Origin: Thauera aromatica K172
GTDB taxonomy: Bacteria > Pseudomonadota > Gammaproteobacteria > Burkholderiales > Rhodocyclaceae
Direction of reading: 5' to 3'
Assembly: GCF_003030465.1 (NCBI RefSeq)
Contig: NZ_CP028339.1
Location: forward strand, 3,594,032-3,658,031
DNA: 64,000 bases
Positions 8,724 to 16,496 of the stretch are shown here, piece by piece. Below the pieces are notes generated by a model. That model was not told where the DNA came from. It searched no databases and was given only the letters and a program-made list of their open reading frames with translations. The stretch's first letter is position 1; every line of letters begins with the position of its first letter. Position numbers and translations under genes: made by a program.

Positions 8724-9411
8724 GCGTCCCCTCTGCCCCGCAAGGCAGGGACCGGCGGCCCGGCGCCAGGACGACGTCGGCGCGCAGCGGGTGCGCCGCC
8801 CCGTGCGCGATCTCGCCAGCCATCACCTGCGGGCAGCGCTCGTAGTAGCTGCCCCATTCGCGCGCCTCCTCTCCCATGCAGACAGGATCGGCCGGACCCA
8901 GCGTCCGCAGTGCCAGGCCGAGGCGCTGAAAGCTGTTGCGCAGCGCCGGCGTCGCGGTGAATACCACCCAGCGAAAACCCTGCGCCGCCAGCATCCCGCT
9001 CAGGGCGAGGATCAGCAGCCGGGCTGCGCCCGCCCCGCGGGCCGCGAGGTTGCCGACTTCGACGATGTCGCGGCGGGCCGCGGCGACGCCGCATCGATCG
9101 AGGAGGACCTGCTCGATCGGCCGCTCGAGGTAGCGCTCGAGGAACAGCGCTCCGGCGTCGGCGGCACGCGTGCCGAGCGCACCGTACAGGCGGCCGTCGT
9201 CACTCTCGAGCCCGTACAGGCAGGGCATGAAGTGGCGCACCCGGGCATCATAGTGCTCGGCAAAACGGGCGCGGATGAAGGCTTCGACCGCGCTGCGCTG
9301 CGCGTCGCTGCGCACCGGAAGCAAGGCCAGACGGCGTGGCAGGGCAGCGCCGTCGTGCGGCAGCGGCGCCGGCAGCGCAGGCAGTGCGGGATAGGAGTGC
9401 GGCCATTCCAT
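8707..9411 (-). CDS. Thermostable-hemolysin family (GNAT-fold) protein
   Basis: 234 residues resembling the 'thermostable hemolysin' family named after Vibrio delta-VPH. Despite the name, the sequence looks like a GNAT acyltransferase similar to N-acyl amino acid or homoserine lactone synthases. Visible features are DIVEVGNLAARGAGAARLL (a beta-4/acyl-CoA loop), MLAAQGFRWVVFTATPALRNSFQRLGL and YYERCPQVM near the C-terminus. The ATG at 9411 is preferred; a TTG at 9426 in the same frame is the alternative, and neither has a strong ribosome-binding site. It is the first gene of the operon, 45 bp downstream of a PmrA-type box. A lytic role is doubtful; a transferase role is inference. Confidence 0.75.
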   Translation of the reverse strand: MEWPHSYPALPALPAPLPHDGAALPRRLALLPVRSDAQRSAVEAFIRARFAEHYDARVRHFMPCLYGLESDDGRLYGALGTRAADAGALFLERYLERPIEQVLLDRCGVAAARRDIVEVGNLAARGAGAARLLILALSGMLAAQGFRWVVFTATPALRNSFQRLGLALRTLGPADPVCMGEEAREWGSYYERCPQVMAGEIAHGAAHPLRADVVLAPGRRSLPCGAEGTHVAGC

Positions 9412-9456
9412 GAGCGATCTCGGCAAGGGAACCGGGGCCGATCCTGAGGGCCGAGG

Positions 9457-9473
9457 ATTAAGCCGAGCTTAAG
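9457..9473 (-). promoter_or_regulatory. PmrA/QseB-type box upstream of the GNAT-ligase operon
   Basis: On the minus strand it reads CTTAAG-CTCGG-CTTAAT, a direct hexamer repeat with 5-bp spacing that fits the published PmrA box (C/T)TTAA(G/T)-N5-(C/T)TTAA(G/T). It lies 45 bp before the GNAT start, consistent with activation of this operon by an OmpR-family regulator. Confidence 0.65.
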
Positions 9474-9571
9474 CGCTGCGGGCCGGGGTGCCCGCCCCGC
9501 AGCGGCCGATATGACCCGCACGCTGCCCCGCACTTCCTTTGCCGCGCCCGCCCCGGAGGCAGGCGGAACCG

Positions 9572-9588
9572 CTTAAGACGAGCTTAAT
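9572..9588 (+). promoter_or_regulatory. PmrA/QseB-type box upstream of the PPOX-radical SAM operon
   Basis: CTTAAG-ACGAG-CTTAAT on the plus strand, nearly the mirror image of the box at 9457-9473 and also fitting the PmrA consensus. It lies 101 bp upstream of the PPOX-fold gene. The two boxes point outward, one per divergent operon. Confidence 0.65.
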
Positions 9589-9689
9589 GTTGCCGGCGAA
9601 CACTGCGCCGCCATGAATACCGCCCGGCGACCGACCTCGCACACACCGGTTGTCGCCCCGTCCGACCTCCCCGGAGCCCATCACTACCG

Positions 9690-10184
9690 ATGAACATGCC
9701 CCCCTTCCATCCCGGCGAACAGGCCGCCCAGCAGCGCTGGAACACCGCCTCCTGGTGGGACGAGGCCCGCCGCACGCGCCTGCTGTGGGACCACATCCCG
9801 GGCGCGTTCCACGCCCGCCTGGAAAGCGCGCCGTTCTTCTTCCTCGCCACCAGCGCCCCCGACGGGCGCTGCGACTGCTCGTTCAAGGGCGGCGGACCGG
9901 GCGTGGTGCGCATCCTCGACGACAAACGCTTCGTCTTCCCCGATTTCGACGGCAATGGCGCCTTCATGAGCCTCGGCAACCTCCTCGCCAATCCCCATGT
10001 CGGCTGCCTGTTCATCGACTTCGATGACGGCGCCCGCCTGCGCGTCAACGGCAAGGCCCGCATCGTCGACGCCGGCGAAATGCTCGCCCTCTTCCCGGGC
10101 CACGCCCGGGTGGTGGAGGTGAGCGTCGAGCAGGTCGTGCCCAACTGCCCCAACCACATTCCCCGCCTGGTGCCCGCGTCATGA
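9690..10184 (+). CDS. Pyridoxamine 5'-phosphate oxidase-fold flavoprotein
   Basis: 164 residues of the PPOX-like split-barrel family (SAPFFFLATSAPDGRCDCSFKGG, then PDFDGNGAFMSLGNLLANPHVGCLFIDFDDG and LRVNGKARIV). Such proteins bind FMN, F420 or heme and usually act as small oxidoreductases; true PNPOx signature residues for PLP synthesis are not evident. It starts at an ATG with only a distant GGAG. The stop overlaps the radical SAM start by 4 bp, so the two are coupled. Divergence from the GNAT/ligase operon and a matching PmrA-type box suggest the same regulation and possibly the same pathway. The reaction is unknown. Confidence 0.82.
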   Translation: MNMPPFHPGEQAAQQRWNTASWWDEARRTRLLWDHIPGAFHARLESAPFFFLATSAPDGRCDCSFKGGGPGVVRILDDKRFVFPDFDGNGAFMSLGNLLANPHVGCLFIDFDDGARLRVNGKARIVDAGEMLALFPGHARVVEVSVEQVVPNCPNHIPRLVPAS

Positions 10185-11173
10185 AACCGCCCCCTCTCGA
10201 GCGACCGCCCCCGAGCGGGCGCTACCGCATCGCCGTCAATGCCGAATGGACGAGCAAGTGCAACGCGCTGTGCCCGATGTGCCCGCGCGAGCTGATCGAG
10301 CACCCGCAGCGGATGAGCCGGCAGACCTGGCAGCAGACGCTCGCCCGCCTGACGCCGGAGCAGGTGTTCCGCACCGTCATCGCCGGCTACGGCGAGGCGA
10401 CCACGCACCGGCACTTCTTCGACTTCGTCGACGACCTCCGTGGCCACCCGGTGCGCTTCGACATGGTCAGCAACGGCCACCTGCTCGACGCCGACAAGCT
10501 GCGCCACCTCGACGGCGCCATCGATCTGCTGATGGTGTCCTTTTCCAGCATCGACCCCGCTGTCTATCGCCGCGTTCACGTCAACCTCGACCACGCCCGC
10601 GTGATGGCCAACATCCAGGCCGCGCAGAAGCTGCTGCGCCACACCCGGCTCGCGATCAGCCTCACCCCGCTGCCCGAATGCCTGCCCTCGCTGCCGGCCA
10701 CCATCGACTGGCTGCGCGCCCAGGGCGTCGCCACGCTGACGATGTCGCCGACGCTGTACAACCGCGGCGGCGGCCTGCACGCCGAAGCGCCGGCCGCTGG
10801 GACGGAAACGCTGCGCGCCACGATCCGTCGCCATCGCCTGCGCTCGCAGGAGTTCGACTTCATTCCGAGCATCCGCGACCTCTACCGCCAGTGGCGCAGC
10901 AACCGCTTCCGCTGCCTCGCGCGCAACGTCGATGTGTTCATTTCCTCCGCGGGGGAATACCTCTACTGCTACAACGACATCGGCCACCGCCACGTCCTCG
11001 GCAACGTGGCGACGCACAGCATCGACACCGTCCTCGCCGAGCGCGAGCGCATGGCGCCGATCCCCACGCTGTGCGACGGCTGCAACATGCGCCGGCGTTA
11101 CGGCGTGCGCGAAGTGCTGAAGACCGGGGCCGCCTTCGCCCGGACCCGGCTCGCCGCCGCACGCGGCACCTGA
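10181..11173 (+). CDS. Radical SAM protein with C-terminal Cys cluster
   Basis: 330 residues. The N-terminal CNALCPMC is the radical SAM C-x3-C-x2-C motif that binds the [4Fe-4S]-SAM cluster, and a TIM-barrel core follows (GYGEATTH, DMVSNGHLL, SFSSIDPAVYRRV). The C-terminal ~90 residues carry further cysteines (RCLARNVDVFISSAGEYLYC, then TLCDGCNMRRRYG), like a shortened SPASM/twitch auxiliary-cluster region. Relatives modify peptides, sugars or small molecules. The ATG overlaps the upstream PPOX stop (ATGA). No precursor peptide gene was seen nearby, so a small-molecule or lipid substrate is more likely than a ribosomal peptide; that is inference. Confidence 0.85.
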   Translation: MKPPPLERPPPSGRYRIAVNAEWTSKCNALCPMCPRELIEHPQRMSRQTWQQTLARLTPEQVFRTVIAGYGEATTHRHFFDFVDDLRGHPVRFDMVSNGHLLDADKLRHLDGAIDLLMVSFSSIDPAVYRRVHVNLDHARVMANIQAAQKLLRHTRLAISLTPLPECLPSLPATIDWLRAQGVATLTMSPTLYNRGGGLHAEAPAAGTETLRATIRRHRLRSQEFDFIPSIRDLYRQWRSNRFRCLARNVDVFISSAGEYLYCYNDIGHRHVLGNVATHSIDTVLAERERMAPIPTLCDGCNMRRRYGVREVLKTGAAFARTRLAAARGT

Positions 11174-11240
11174 CGCCGGCGCCGACGCCGCACGGAGCCT
11201 CCCGCGCCTGCCGCCGGAGCACCCGGGCACCTCGCCCCGC

Positions 11241-12674
11241 TCACGCCGCGGGCAGCGTCAGCACCGCGCGCAGACCGCCCAGCGCCGACGTCTCGAGGGC
11301 GATGTCGCCGCCATACAGGCGGGCGAGGTCGCGCACGATCGCCAGCCCGAGGCCGGAACCGGGGGTGTTCTCGTCAGCGCGCACGCCACGCCCGAACACC
11401 GCTTCGCGCACCGCCGGCGGCAGGCCGGGGCCGTCGTCGTCGATCGCCACTTCGAGCCGCCCACCCGCCGTCGCCCGCGCCTCGACGCGGACGCGGTGCG
11501 CCGCCCACTTGCAGGCATTGTCGAGCAGGTTGCCGAGCATCTCCTGCAGATCCTGAGCCTCGCCGCGGAATACGAGCGCGTCCGCGCCGCCGGCTGGCCC
11601 GATTTCCAGCCCCCGCCCCGCATGGACCTTGGCCATCAGCCGCAACAGGCCGTCGAGCGCCGGACGCAGCGGCGTGCGCTGACCGGGAATGCCGGCCGCG
11701 GCGGCGGCGCGCGCGCGCGCCAGGTGGTAATCGATCTGGGTGCGGGCGAGGCCGACCTGCTCGGCGACGAGGCGGGCGAGCGCGCCGCCCTCCCCCCCTC
11801 CCACCGGCTCTCCCGGCTGCCCTCGTGCCGGCTGCGCGGCGGCATTGGCGAGCACGGTGAGCGGCGTCTTCAGCGCATGCGCAAGGTTGCCGGCCTGGGT
11901 GCGGGCGCGCTCGACGATCTCGGCGTTGCGCACGAGCACGGCGTTGAATTCATCGACCAGGGGCTGGATCTCGGACGGGAAGGCGCCTTCGATCGCCCGC
12001 CGGCGGCCTTCGTGCACCTCGGCCAGCCCCCCGCGCAGGCGCGCCAGGGGGCGCAGGCCGATCCGCACCTGGACCAGCGCCGCCGCCACCAGGCCGGCGC
12101 CAAGGAGGCCGAGGCCGAGCGCCAGCAGACGGGTAAAGCGCGCCACCGGTTCGCCGATCAGCCCTTCGTCGGCGGCGACGATCAGGCGCAGCGCCGCCTG
12201 CGGCTGTTCGGCCGGGCGCAGCACCTGCTCGATCATGCGCAGCGGCGCGCCGTCCGGGCCGTCGACGCGGTGGGCGTGCTGCTCGCCGTCGGCAAGCGCA
12301 TCGGCCGGCACCGCCAGCGCCACATCCCACAGCGAACGCGCGCGCAGCACGCCGATCTCCGGCACCGCCCCGTCGATCCGGTCCACCTGCCAGTACAGCC
12401 CGGAATACGGCCGGGCGAAGCGGGGGTCGCTGAGCGGCGCCTTGAGCACGGCCTGGCCGTCGGCATCGAACACGAGGTTGGCGGCGAGCTGGTCGAGATG
12501 GGTGCGCAGTTCCACGTGGAACTGCTGCGCCACGTGGCGGCTGAACAGCGCGCCCAGCCCCCAACCGGTGGCAGCGATCGCAAGCACGATCCACACCAGG
12601 GTGCCGACGAGCAGCCGCAGGCGCAGCGAACCGCGCCCGCCGGCGAGCGCGGCGACCGGCTTCAGCCCGGACAT
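11241..12674 (-). CDS. Sensor histidine kinase, PhoQ-like
   Basis: 477 residues. TM1 is at about 20-43, the periplasmic domain about 45-180 (containing the conserved-looking YSGLYWQVDRIDG), and TM2 about 183-203. A HAMP region follows, then a HisKA segment whose H-box is NLAHALKTPL (His266) and an HATPase domain (NLLDNACKWA, DDDGPGLPP, GSGLGLAI). The AHALKTPL form is typical of PhoQ-like kinases. It overlaps its response regulator by 13 bp. The operon begins with a PepSY protein, which often monitors or inhibits envelope proteases. Envelope or metal stress sensing is plausible. Confidence 0.88.
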   Translation of the reverse strand: MSGLKPVAALAGGRGSLRLRLLVGTLVWIVLAIAATGWGLGALFSRHVAQQFHVELRTHLDQLAANLVFDADGQAVLKAPLSDPRFARPYSGLYWQVDRIDGAVPEIGVLRARSLWDVALAVPADALADGEQHAHRVDGPDGAPLRMIEQVLRPAEQPQAALRLIVAADEGLIGEPVARFTRLLALGLGLLGAGLVAAALVQVRIGLRPLARLRGGLAEVHEGRRRAIEGAFPSEIQPLVDEFNAVLVRNAEIVERARTQAGNLAHALKTPLTVLANAAAQPARGQPGEPVGGGEGGALARLVAEQVGLARTQIDYHLARARAAAAAGIPGQRTPLRPALDGLLRLMAKVHAGRGLEIGPAGGADALVFRGEAQDLQEMLGNLLDNACKWAAHRVRVEARATAGGRLEVAIDDDGPGLPPAVREAVFGRGVRADENTPGSGLGLAIVRDLARLYGGDIALETSALGGLRAVLTLPAA

Positions 12675-13324
12675 GCGAGACGGTAGCCGAGGCCGCGCAC
12701 GGTCTCGATCAGCCCGGGCGGCAGCTTCTTGCGCAGGCGGGCGACGAAGACCTCGATCGTGTTCGAGTCGCGGTCGTAGTCCTGGGCATAGATGTGCTCG
12801 GTGAGGTCGGTGCGCGACACCACTTCGCCGGCGTGGTGCATCAGGTAGGACAGCACGCGGAACTCGTGGCTGGTCAGCGCCAGCGCCTGGCCGTCGACGG
12901 TGACCCGCCCGCCGCGGGTGTCGAGCACGACCGCACCGCAGACGAGCTCCGCGCTCGCCTGCCCGGCCGCACGGCGGATCAGCGCGCGCACGCGGGCGAG
13001 CAGCTCTTCCATGTGGAAAGGCTTGGTCAGATAGTCGTCGGCGCCGGCGTCGATGCCGGCCACCTTCTCGTGCCAGTCGCCGCGCGCGGTCAGGATCAGC
13101 ACCGGCATCGTCCGCCCGCCGCCGCGCCAGCGCTTGAGCACGCTGAGGCCGTCCATCAGCGGCAGGCCGAGGTCGAGCACGACCGCATCGAACGCCTCCA
13201 CCTCGCCGAGGAAGCAGGCCTCGCGCCCGTCATGGGCGAGATCGACCGCATAGCCCGCCGCCGTCAGCGCCTGGCGCAGCTGCGCCGCCAGCGTGGGTTC
13301 GTCTTCCACCACCAGAATCCGCAT
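12662..13324 (-). CDS. OmpR-family response regulator, PhoP-like
   Basis: 220 residues: receiver domain with EDE at 7-9, phospho-acceptor Asp51 (VLDLGLP) and Lys in YLTKPFH, then a winged-helix effector ending in ETVRGLGYRL. An AAGGA ribosome-binding site precedes the ATG at 13324. It lies 48 bp after the PepSY gene and overlaps the kinase downstream, giving a PepSY-regulator-kinase operon. A direct repeat CTGAAC-N5-CTGAAC at 13918-13934 upstream of the PepSY gene is a candidate binding site for this protein. Confidence 0.9.
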   Translation of the reverse strand: MRILVVEDEPTLAAQLRQALTAAGYAVDLAHDGREACFLGEVEAFDAVVLDLGLPLMDGLSVLKRWRGGGRTMPVLILTARGDWHEKVAGIDAGADDYLTKPFHMEELLARVRALIRRAAGQASAELVCGAVVLDTRGGRVTVDGQALALTSHEFRVLSYLMHHAGEVVSRTDLTEHIYAQDYDRDSNTIEVFVARLRKKLPPGLIETVRGLGYRLACPG

Positions 13325-13372
13325 CGCTTCGTCCTTTCCTTCCCGGCCTTGCTGTTCCCGCCGCCGGCGTCC

Positions 13373-13717
13373 TCAGTCTGCGTGCCGGCCGGACGGATGC
13401 AGATCGCGTCCCTCGGCAGCGTACAAGGTCCCGTCGCGCGCATCGAGCCTGAGCTTGACCACGCTGCCGCCGGGGCGGATCAGCTTGATCTCGTAGAGCC
13501 AGGTGCCGTCCTCGCGTTCGAGCTCGACTTCGACGACCTGCCCCGGATAGTCGCGCTCGACCCGCTCGAGCACGGCGCGCAGCGGCAGCACTTCGCCCGC
13601 TTCGAGCGCCCGGCGCGCACGCTCGTGGTCGCCTCCGCCGGCCACGGCCGCGAAGGAGGCGGCGAACGCGAGCCCGGCAAGGAGCCGGGCCACGGCCGGT
13701 AACGAACGGTTTGTCAT
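13373..13717 (-). CDS. Exported PepSY-domain protein
   Basis: 114 residues with a signal peptide (residues ~1-26, hydrophobic ARLLAGLAFAASFAAVAGG) and one PepSY domain (VLPLRAVLERVERDYPGQVVEVELEREDGTW followed by VVKLRLDARDGTLYAAEG). An AAGGAGG ribosome-binding site sits just before the ATG at 13717. It is the first gene of the operon with the PhoP/PhoQ-like pair. PepSY domains bind or inhibit peptidases or sense the envelope, so this may be the periplasmic partner or feedback target of the kinase. Confidence 0.85.
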   Translation of the reverse strand: MTNRSLPAVARLLAGLAFAASFAAVAGGGDHERARRALEAGEVLPLRAVLERVERDYPGQVVEVELEREDGTWLYEIKLIRPGGSVVKLRLDARDGTLYAAEGRDLHPSGRHAD

Positions 13718-14067
13718 CGGAAACCTCCTTGCCCCGGGCTGGCCGCGCCCGGCCGACACCCTCGGTGCGGCACCGGCAACGCCTCCCAACCGGGATGATC
13801 GAACGAAGCGCCCTCCAGCGCCAGATCCTCCACCCCTCTTTCCGCCGGACATGCTCCGCTCAAGGCAGGGCGGCAGGCTCCGGGTGGATGATCGCCATCG
13901 AGTGTGCACGCCACCGGCTGAACCGCAGCTGAACGCAGCCCGATGCGCATCGAAGGACGTCGACATCGACCGGAGTCGACAGGCGCGGCCCGCGCGGTAT
14001 TTGATCGGCAGGCTCAATATAGTGGCCTGCGCTCGACGCCCCCATGATTTCGAATAAATCTGCGTCC
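13718..14067. other. Intergenic region between PepSY gene and livF-like gene
   Basis: 350 bp without a convincing gene. It contains the promoter side of the PepSY operon, the CTGAAC direct repeat at 13918-13934, and a 6-bp inverted repeat GCAGGC/GCCTGC at 14008-14030 (11-nt loop, no T tract) that might weakly terminate the transporter operon. Confidence 0.6.
13918..13934 (-). promoter_or_regulatory. Direct repeat, candidate OmpR-family regulator box
   Basis: CTGAAC-CGCAG-CTGAAC: two hexamers with an 11-bp period, the geometry of PhoP/OmpR-type sites. It lies 201 bp upstream of the PepSY start. Related repeats occur before the second PepSY gene at 28084-28122. Confidence 0.45.
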
Positions 14068-14781
14068 TCAGACGCCGAGATGCTTCTGGATCAATTCCGG
14101 GTCGTTGCGCACCGCCGCGCTCGGGCCGTCGAAGACGACCTGGCCCTTGACCAGGATCATCGAGCGGTCGGTGAGCGCGGTCACCGCGGCGTGGTTCTTG
14201 TCCACGATCACGGTGGCGATGCCGGTTTCGCGGATGGTGCGGACCACGTTCCAGATCTCCTTCACCATCAGCGGCGCCAGGCCCTCGGTGGCTTCGTCCA
14301 GGATCAGCAGGTCGGGGTTGGTCATCAGCGCGCGGCCGATGGTGAGCATCTGCTGCTCGCCCCCCGAGAGCTGCCCGCCGCCGTTCGACAGGCGCTCGCC
14401 CAGGCGCGGGAAGGTCTCCATCACGCGCTCGAAGGTCCACGTGCGCTGACCGTCGACGCCGGCGCGCGCGGCCATGATCAGGTTCTCGCGCACGCTCAGG
14501 TTGGGGAAGATTCCCCGCCCCTCGGGCACGTAGGCAATGCCGCGCAGGGCGATGCGGTGCGTGCTCGCCCCGGTCATGTCGTCGCCATTGACCTTGACCG
14601 TGCCGTGGCGCGGACGCACCAGCCCGAGCATCGAGCGGATCAGCGTGGTCTTGCCCATGCCGTTGCGCCCCATCAGCCCCAGCGCCTCACCCTTCGCGAT
14701 GTGGAAATCGACGCCGTGCAGGATGTGGCTCGAACCGTAATAAGTGTGCAGGTCGTGCGCTTCGAGCAGCGTCTCAGACAT
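14068..14781 (-). CDS. Branched-chain-type ABC transporter ATPase, LivF-like
   Basis: 237 residues. Walker A is GRNGMGKTTLI, the ABC signature is LSGGEQQML, Walker B is LLILDEATEG, and the H-loop is in VIVDKNHA. It is the second ATPase of a HAAT-family importer. Its start overlaps the LivG-like stop by 8 bp. It is the last gene of the minus-strand run that begins with the aryl ligase (20367). Because that run also encodes a DhbE-like ligase, the transported substrate is more likely an aromatic acid than a branched-chain amino acid; HAAT transporters for aromatic acids are known in Rhodopseudomonas and Thauera relatives. Confidence 0.93.
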   Translation of the reverse strand: MSETLLEAHDLHTYYGSSHILHGVDFHIAKGEALGLMGRNGMGKTTLIRSMLGLVRPRHGTVKVNGDDMTGASTHRIALRGIAYVPEGRGIFPNLSVRENLIMAARAGVDGQRTWTFERVMETFPRLGERLSNGGGQLSGGEQQMLTIGRALMTNPDLLILDEATEGLAPLMVKEIWNVVRTIRETGIATVIVDKNHAAVTALTDRSMILVKGQVVFDGPSAAVRNDPELIQKHLGV

Positions 14782-15529
14782 GTTCGTCCTCTCCCAGGTA
14801 AGCGGCCTGCACTTCGGCGCTGTTGCGGATCTGCACCGGCGGGCCCGATTCGAGCACCGCGCCGTTGACCATCACCGTGATCGTGTCGGCGACCGCAAAC
14901 ACCGCATCCATGTCGTGCTCGACGAGCAGGATCGCACGCCCGTCCTTGAGCCTGCGCAGCAGCTCGACCATCTTCGCCGACTCCTCCGAGCCCATGCCCG
15001 CCAGCGGCTCGTCGAGCAGCAGCACCCTGGCGTCGGTCGCCAGCACCATCGCGATCTCGAGCTGGCGCTGCTCGCCGTGCGACAGCGTGCCCGCCACCCG
15101 CGCCTCGCGCCCGCCCAACCCGGCCTCGGCGACCGCCGCGCGCGCGCGCTCGACGGTGTCGCTCAGGCGCTGGGCGTCGGTGAAGATCTTCCACGGCCGC
15201 GGCCGGCGCGACTGCGCTGCCAGGCGGCAATTCTCGAGCACGGTGAACTGCGGGAAGATGTTCGTGCGCTGGTAGCTGCGTCCGATCCCCAGGTGCGAGC
15301 GCGCCGCCGCCGACAGCCGGGTGACGTCCCGGCCGCCGAGCAGGATGCGCCCGGACGAGGGCGGCAGATCGCCCGAGAGCATGTTGATGCAGGTCGACTT
15401 GCCCGCGCCGTTGGGGCCGAGCAAGGCATGCAGGGTGCCGCGCTCGAGCGTGATGCACACTTCTTCGTTGGCCGTCAGCCCGCCGAAGTGGCGGGTCAGG
15501 CGGTCGGCCACGAGCATTGCCTCAGCCAT
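14774..15529 (-). CDS. Branched-chain-type ABC transporter ATPase, LivG-like
   Basis: 251 residues. Walker A GPNGAGKSTCI, signature LSHGEQRQLEIAM, Walker B VLLLDEPLAGMG and H-loop VEHDMDAVF. The signature has His for the more common Gly (LSHGEQ), which is normal in this subfamily. It is the first ATPase of the importer and overlaps the LivM-like stop by 8 bp and the LivF-like start by 8 bp. Confidence 0.93.
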   Translation of the reverse strand: MAEAMLVADRLTRHFGGLTANEEVCITLERGTLHALLGPNGAGKSTCINMLSGDLPPSSGRILLGGRDVTRLSAAARSHLGIGRSYQRTNIFPQFTVLENCRLAAQSRRPRPWKIFTDAQRLSDTVERARAAVAEAGLGGREARVAGTLSHGEQRQLEIAMVLATDARVLLLDEPLAGMGSEESAKMVELLRRLKDGRAILLVEHDMDAVFAVADTITVMVNGAVLESGPPVQIRNSAEVQAAYLGEDEHV

Positions 15530-16493
15530 TTTTGTCCTCTCCCCAGTTGATCATGCGGATCACCCGCTTGGGCAGCCCGGCCAGCCCGTCCGGCATGAAC
15601 AGCACCGCGAGCACGATCACGCTGCCCATCAGCAGCTGCCAGTGCTTGCTCAGGTCGGTGAATAGCTCCTGCAGGCCGATGAAGGCGAACGCCCCGGCCG
15701 CCGCCCCCGCCAGGCTACCCATGCCGCCCAGGATCACCATCATCAGCACGTTGCCCGACTGGTGCCACGACAGGTACTCGGGGGTGACGAAGCCGAACAG
15801 CACCGCGTACAGGAAGCCCGCCACCCCGGCCAGCGCGCCGGCCAGCGTGAATGCGGCGAGCTTGTAGCGGAAGGTGGCGTAGCCCAGCGACTGCATGCGG
15901 TGCTCGTTGCTGTGGATGCCCGCGAGCACGCGCCCGAACGGCGAACGCAGCACCAGCTTCAAGAGCACGAACACCGCCACCATCGCCGCGAGGATGAAGT
16001 AGTACATCTGCAGCGGCTCGTTCAGGTCGAACGGCACCCAGCCACCAATCGCCGCATCGGGCTTGAAGTTCAGGTAGATCCCGTCCGAGCCTCCGCCCAG
16101 CGGGGTGTCGTGGAAGATGTAGTAGGCCATCTGGGCGAAGGCCAGCGTCACCATGATGAAGTAGATGCCCTTGGTGCGCAGCACGAACAGCCCGATCACG
16201 AGCGCGGCCAGCGCCGCGGCCAGCACCGAGGCCGGGAAGGCGAACCAGAAGCTGGCCGGGTCGTACTTGGGCGTCACCAGCGCCACGACGTAGGCGGCGA
16301 TGCCGAAATACGCCGCATGCCCGAGGCTGACCAGCCCGGTGAAGCCCACCAGCAGCGCCAGGCTCATGGCGAAGATCGCCATCACCAGGGTCTTGGCCAG
16401 CATCTCGACGTAGAAGCTCGAGCCGTACAGCGGATAGGCGATCAGCACGAGCAGCGCGAGCAGTTGTAGAAACAGCGGGATTCTGGAATTCAT
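15522..16493 (-). CDS. Branched-chain-type ABC transporter permease, LivM-like
   Basis: 323 residues with about nine hydrophobic segments. It carries the LivM-type core (GFTGLVSLGHAAYFGIAAYVVAL near the N-terminus and the cytoplasmic EAA-like loop around GRVLAGIHSNEHRMQSLGY). It begins 3 bp after the LivH-like stop and overlaps the LivG-like start. Together with the LivH-like protein it forms the inner-membrane channel. Confidence 0.92.
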   Translation of the reverse strand: MNSRIPLFLQLLALLVLIAYPLYGSSFYVEMLAKTLVMAIFAMSLALLVGFTGLVSLGHAAYFGIAAYVVALVTPKYDPASFWFAFPASVLAAALAALVIGLFVLRTKGIYFIMVTLAFAQMAYYIFHDTPLGGGSDGIYLNFKPDAAIGGWVPFDLNEPLQMYYFILAAMVAVFVLLKLVLRSPFGRVLAGIHSNEHRMQSLGYATFRYKLAAFTLAGALAGVAGFLYAVLFGFVTPEYLSWHQSGNVLMMVILGGMGSLAGAAAGAFAFIGLQELFTDLSKHWQLLMGSVIVLAVLFMPDGLAGLPKRVIRMINWGEDKNG

Positions 16494-16496
16494 CGC

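Noticed and set aside
8707..9411. Secreted cytolysin
   Set aside because: No signal peptide, operon context with biosynthetic enzymes, and GNAT-like sequence argue against a toxin despite the family name.
14008..14030. GCAGGC/GCCTGC inverted repeat as terminator of the transporter operon
   Set aside because: Only a 6-bp stem with an 11-nt loop and no T tract; mentioned in the intergenic entry but not called as a terminator.
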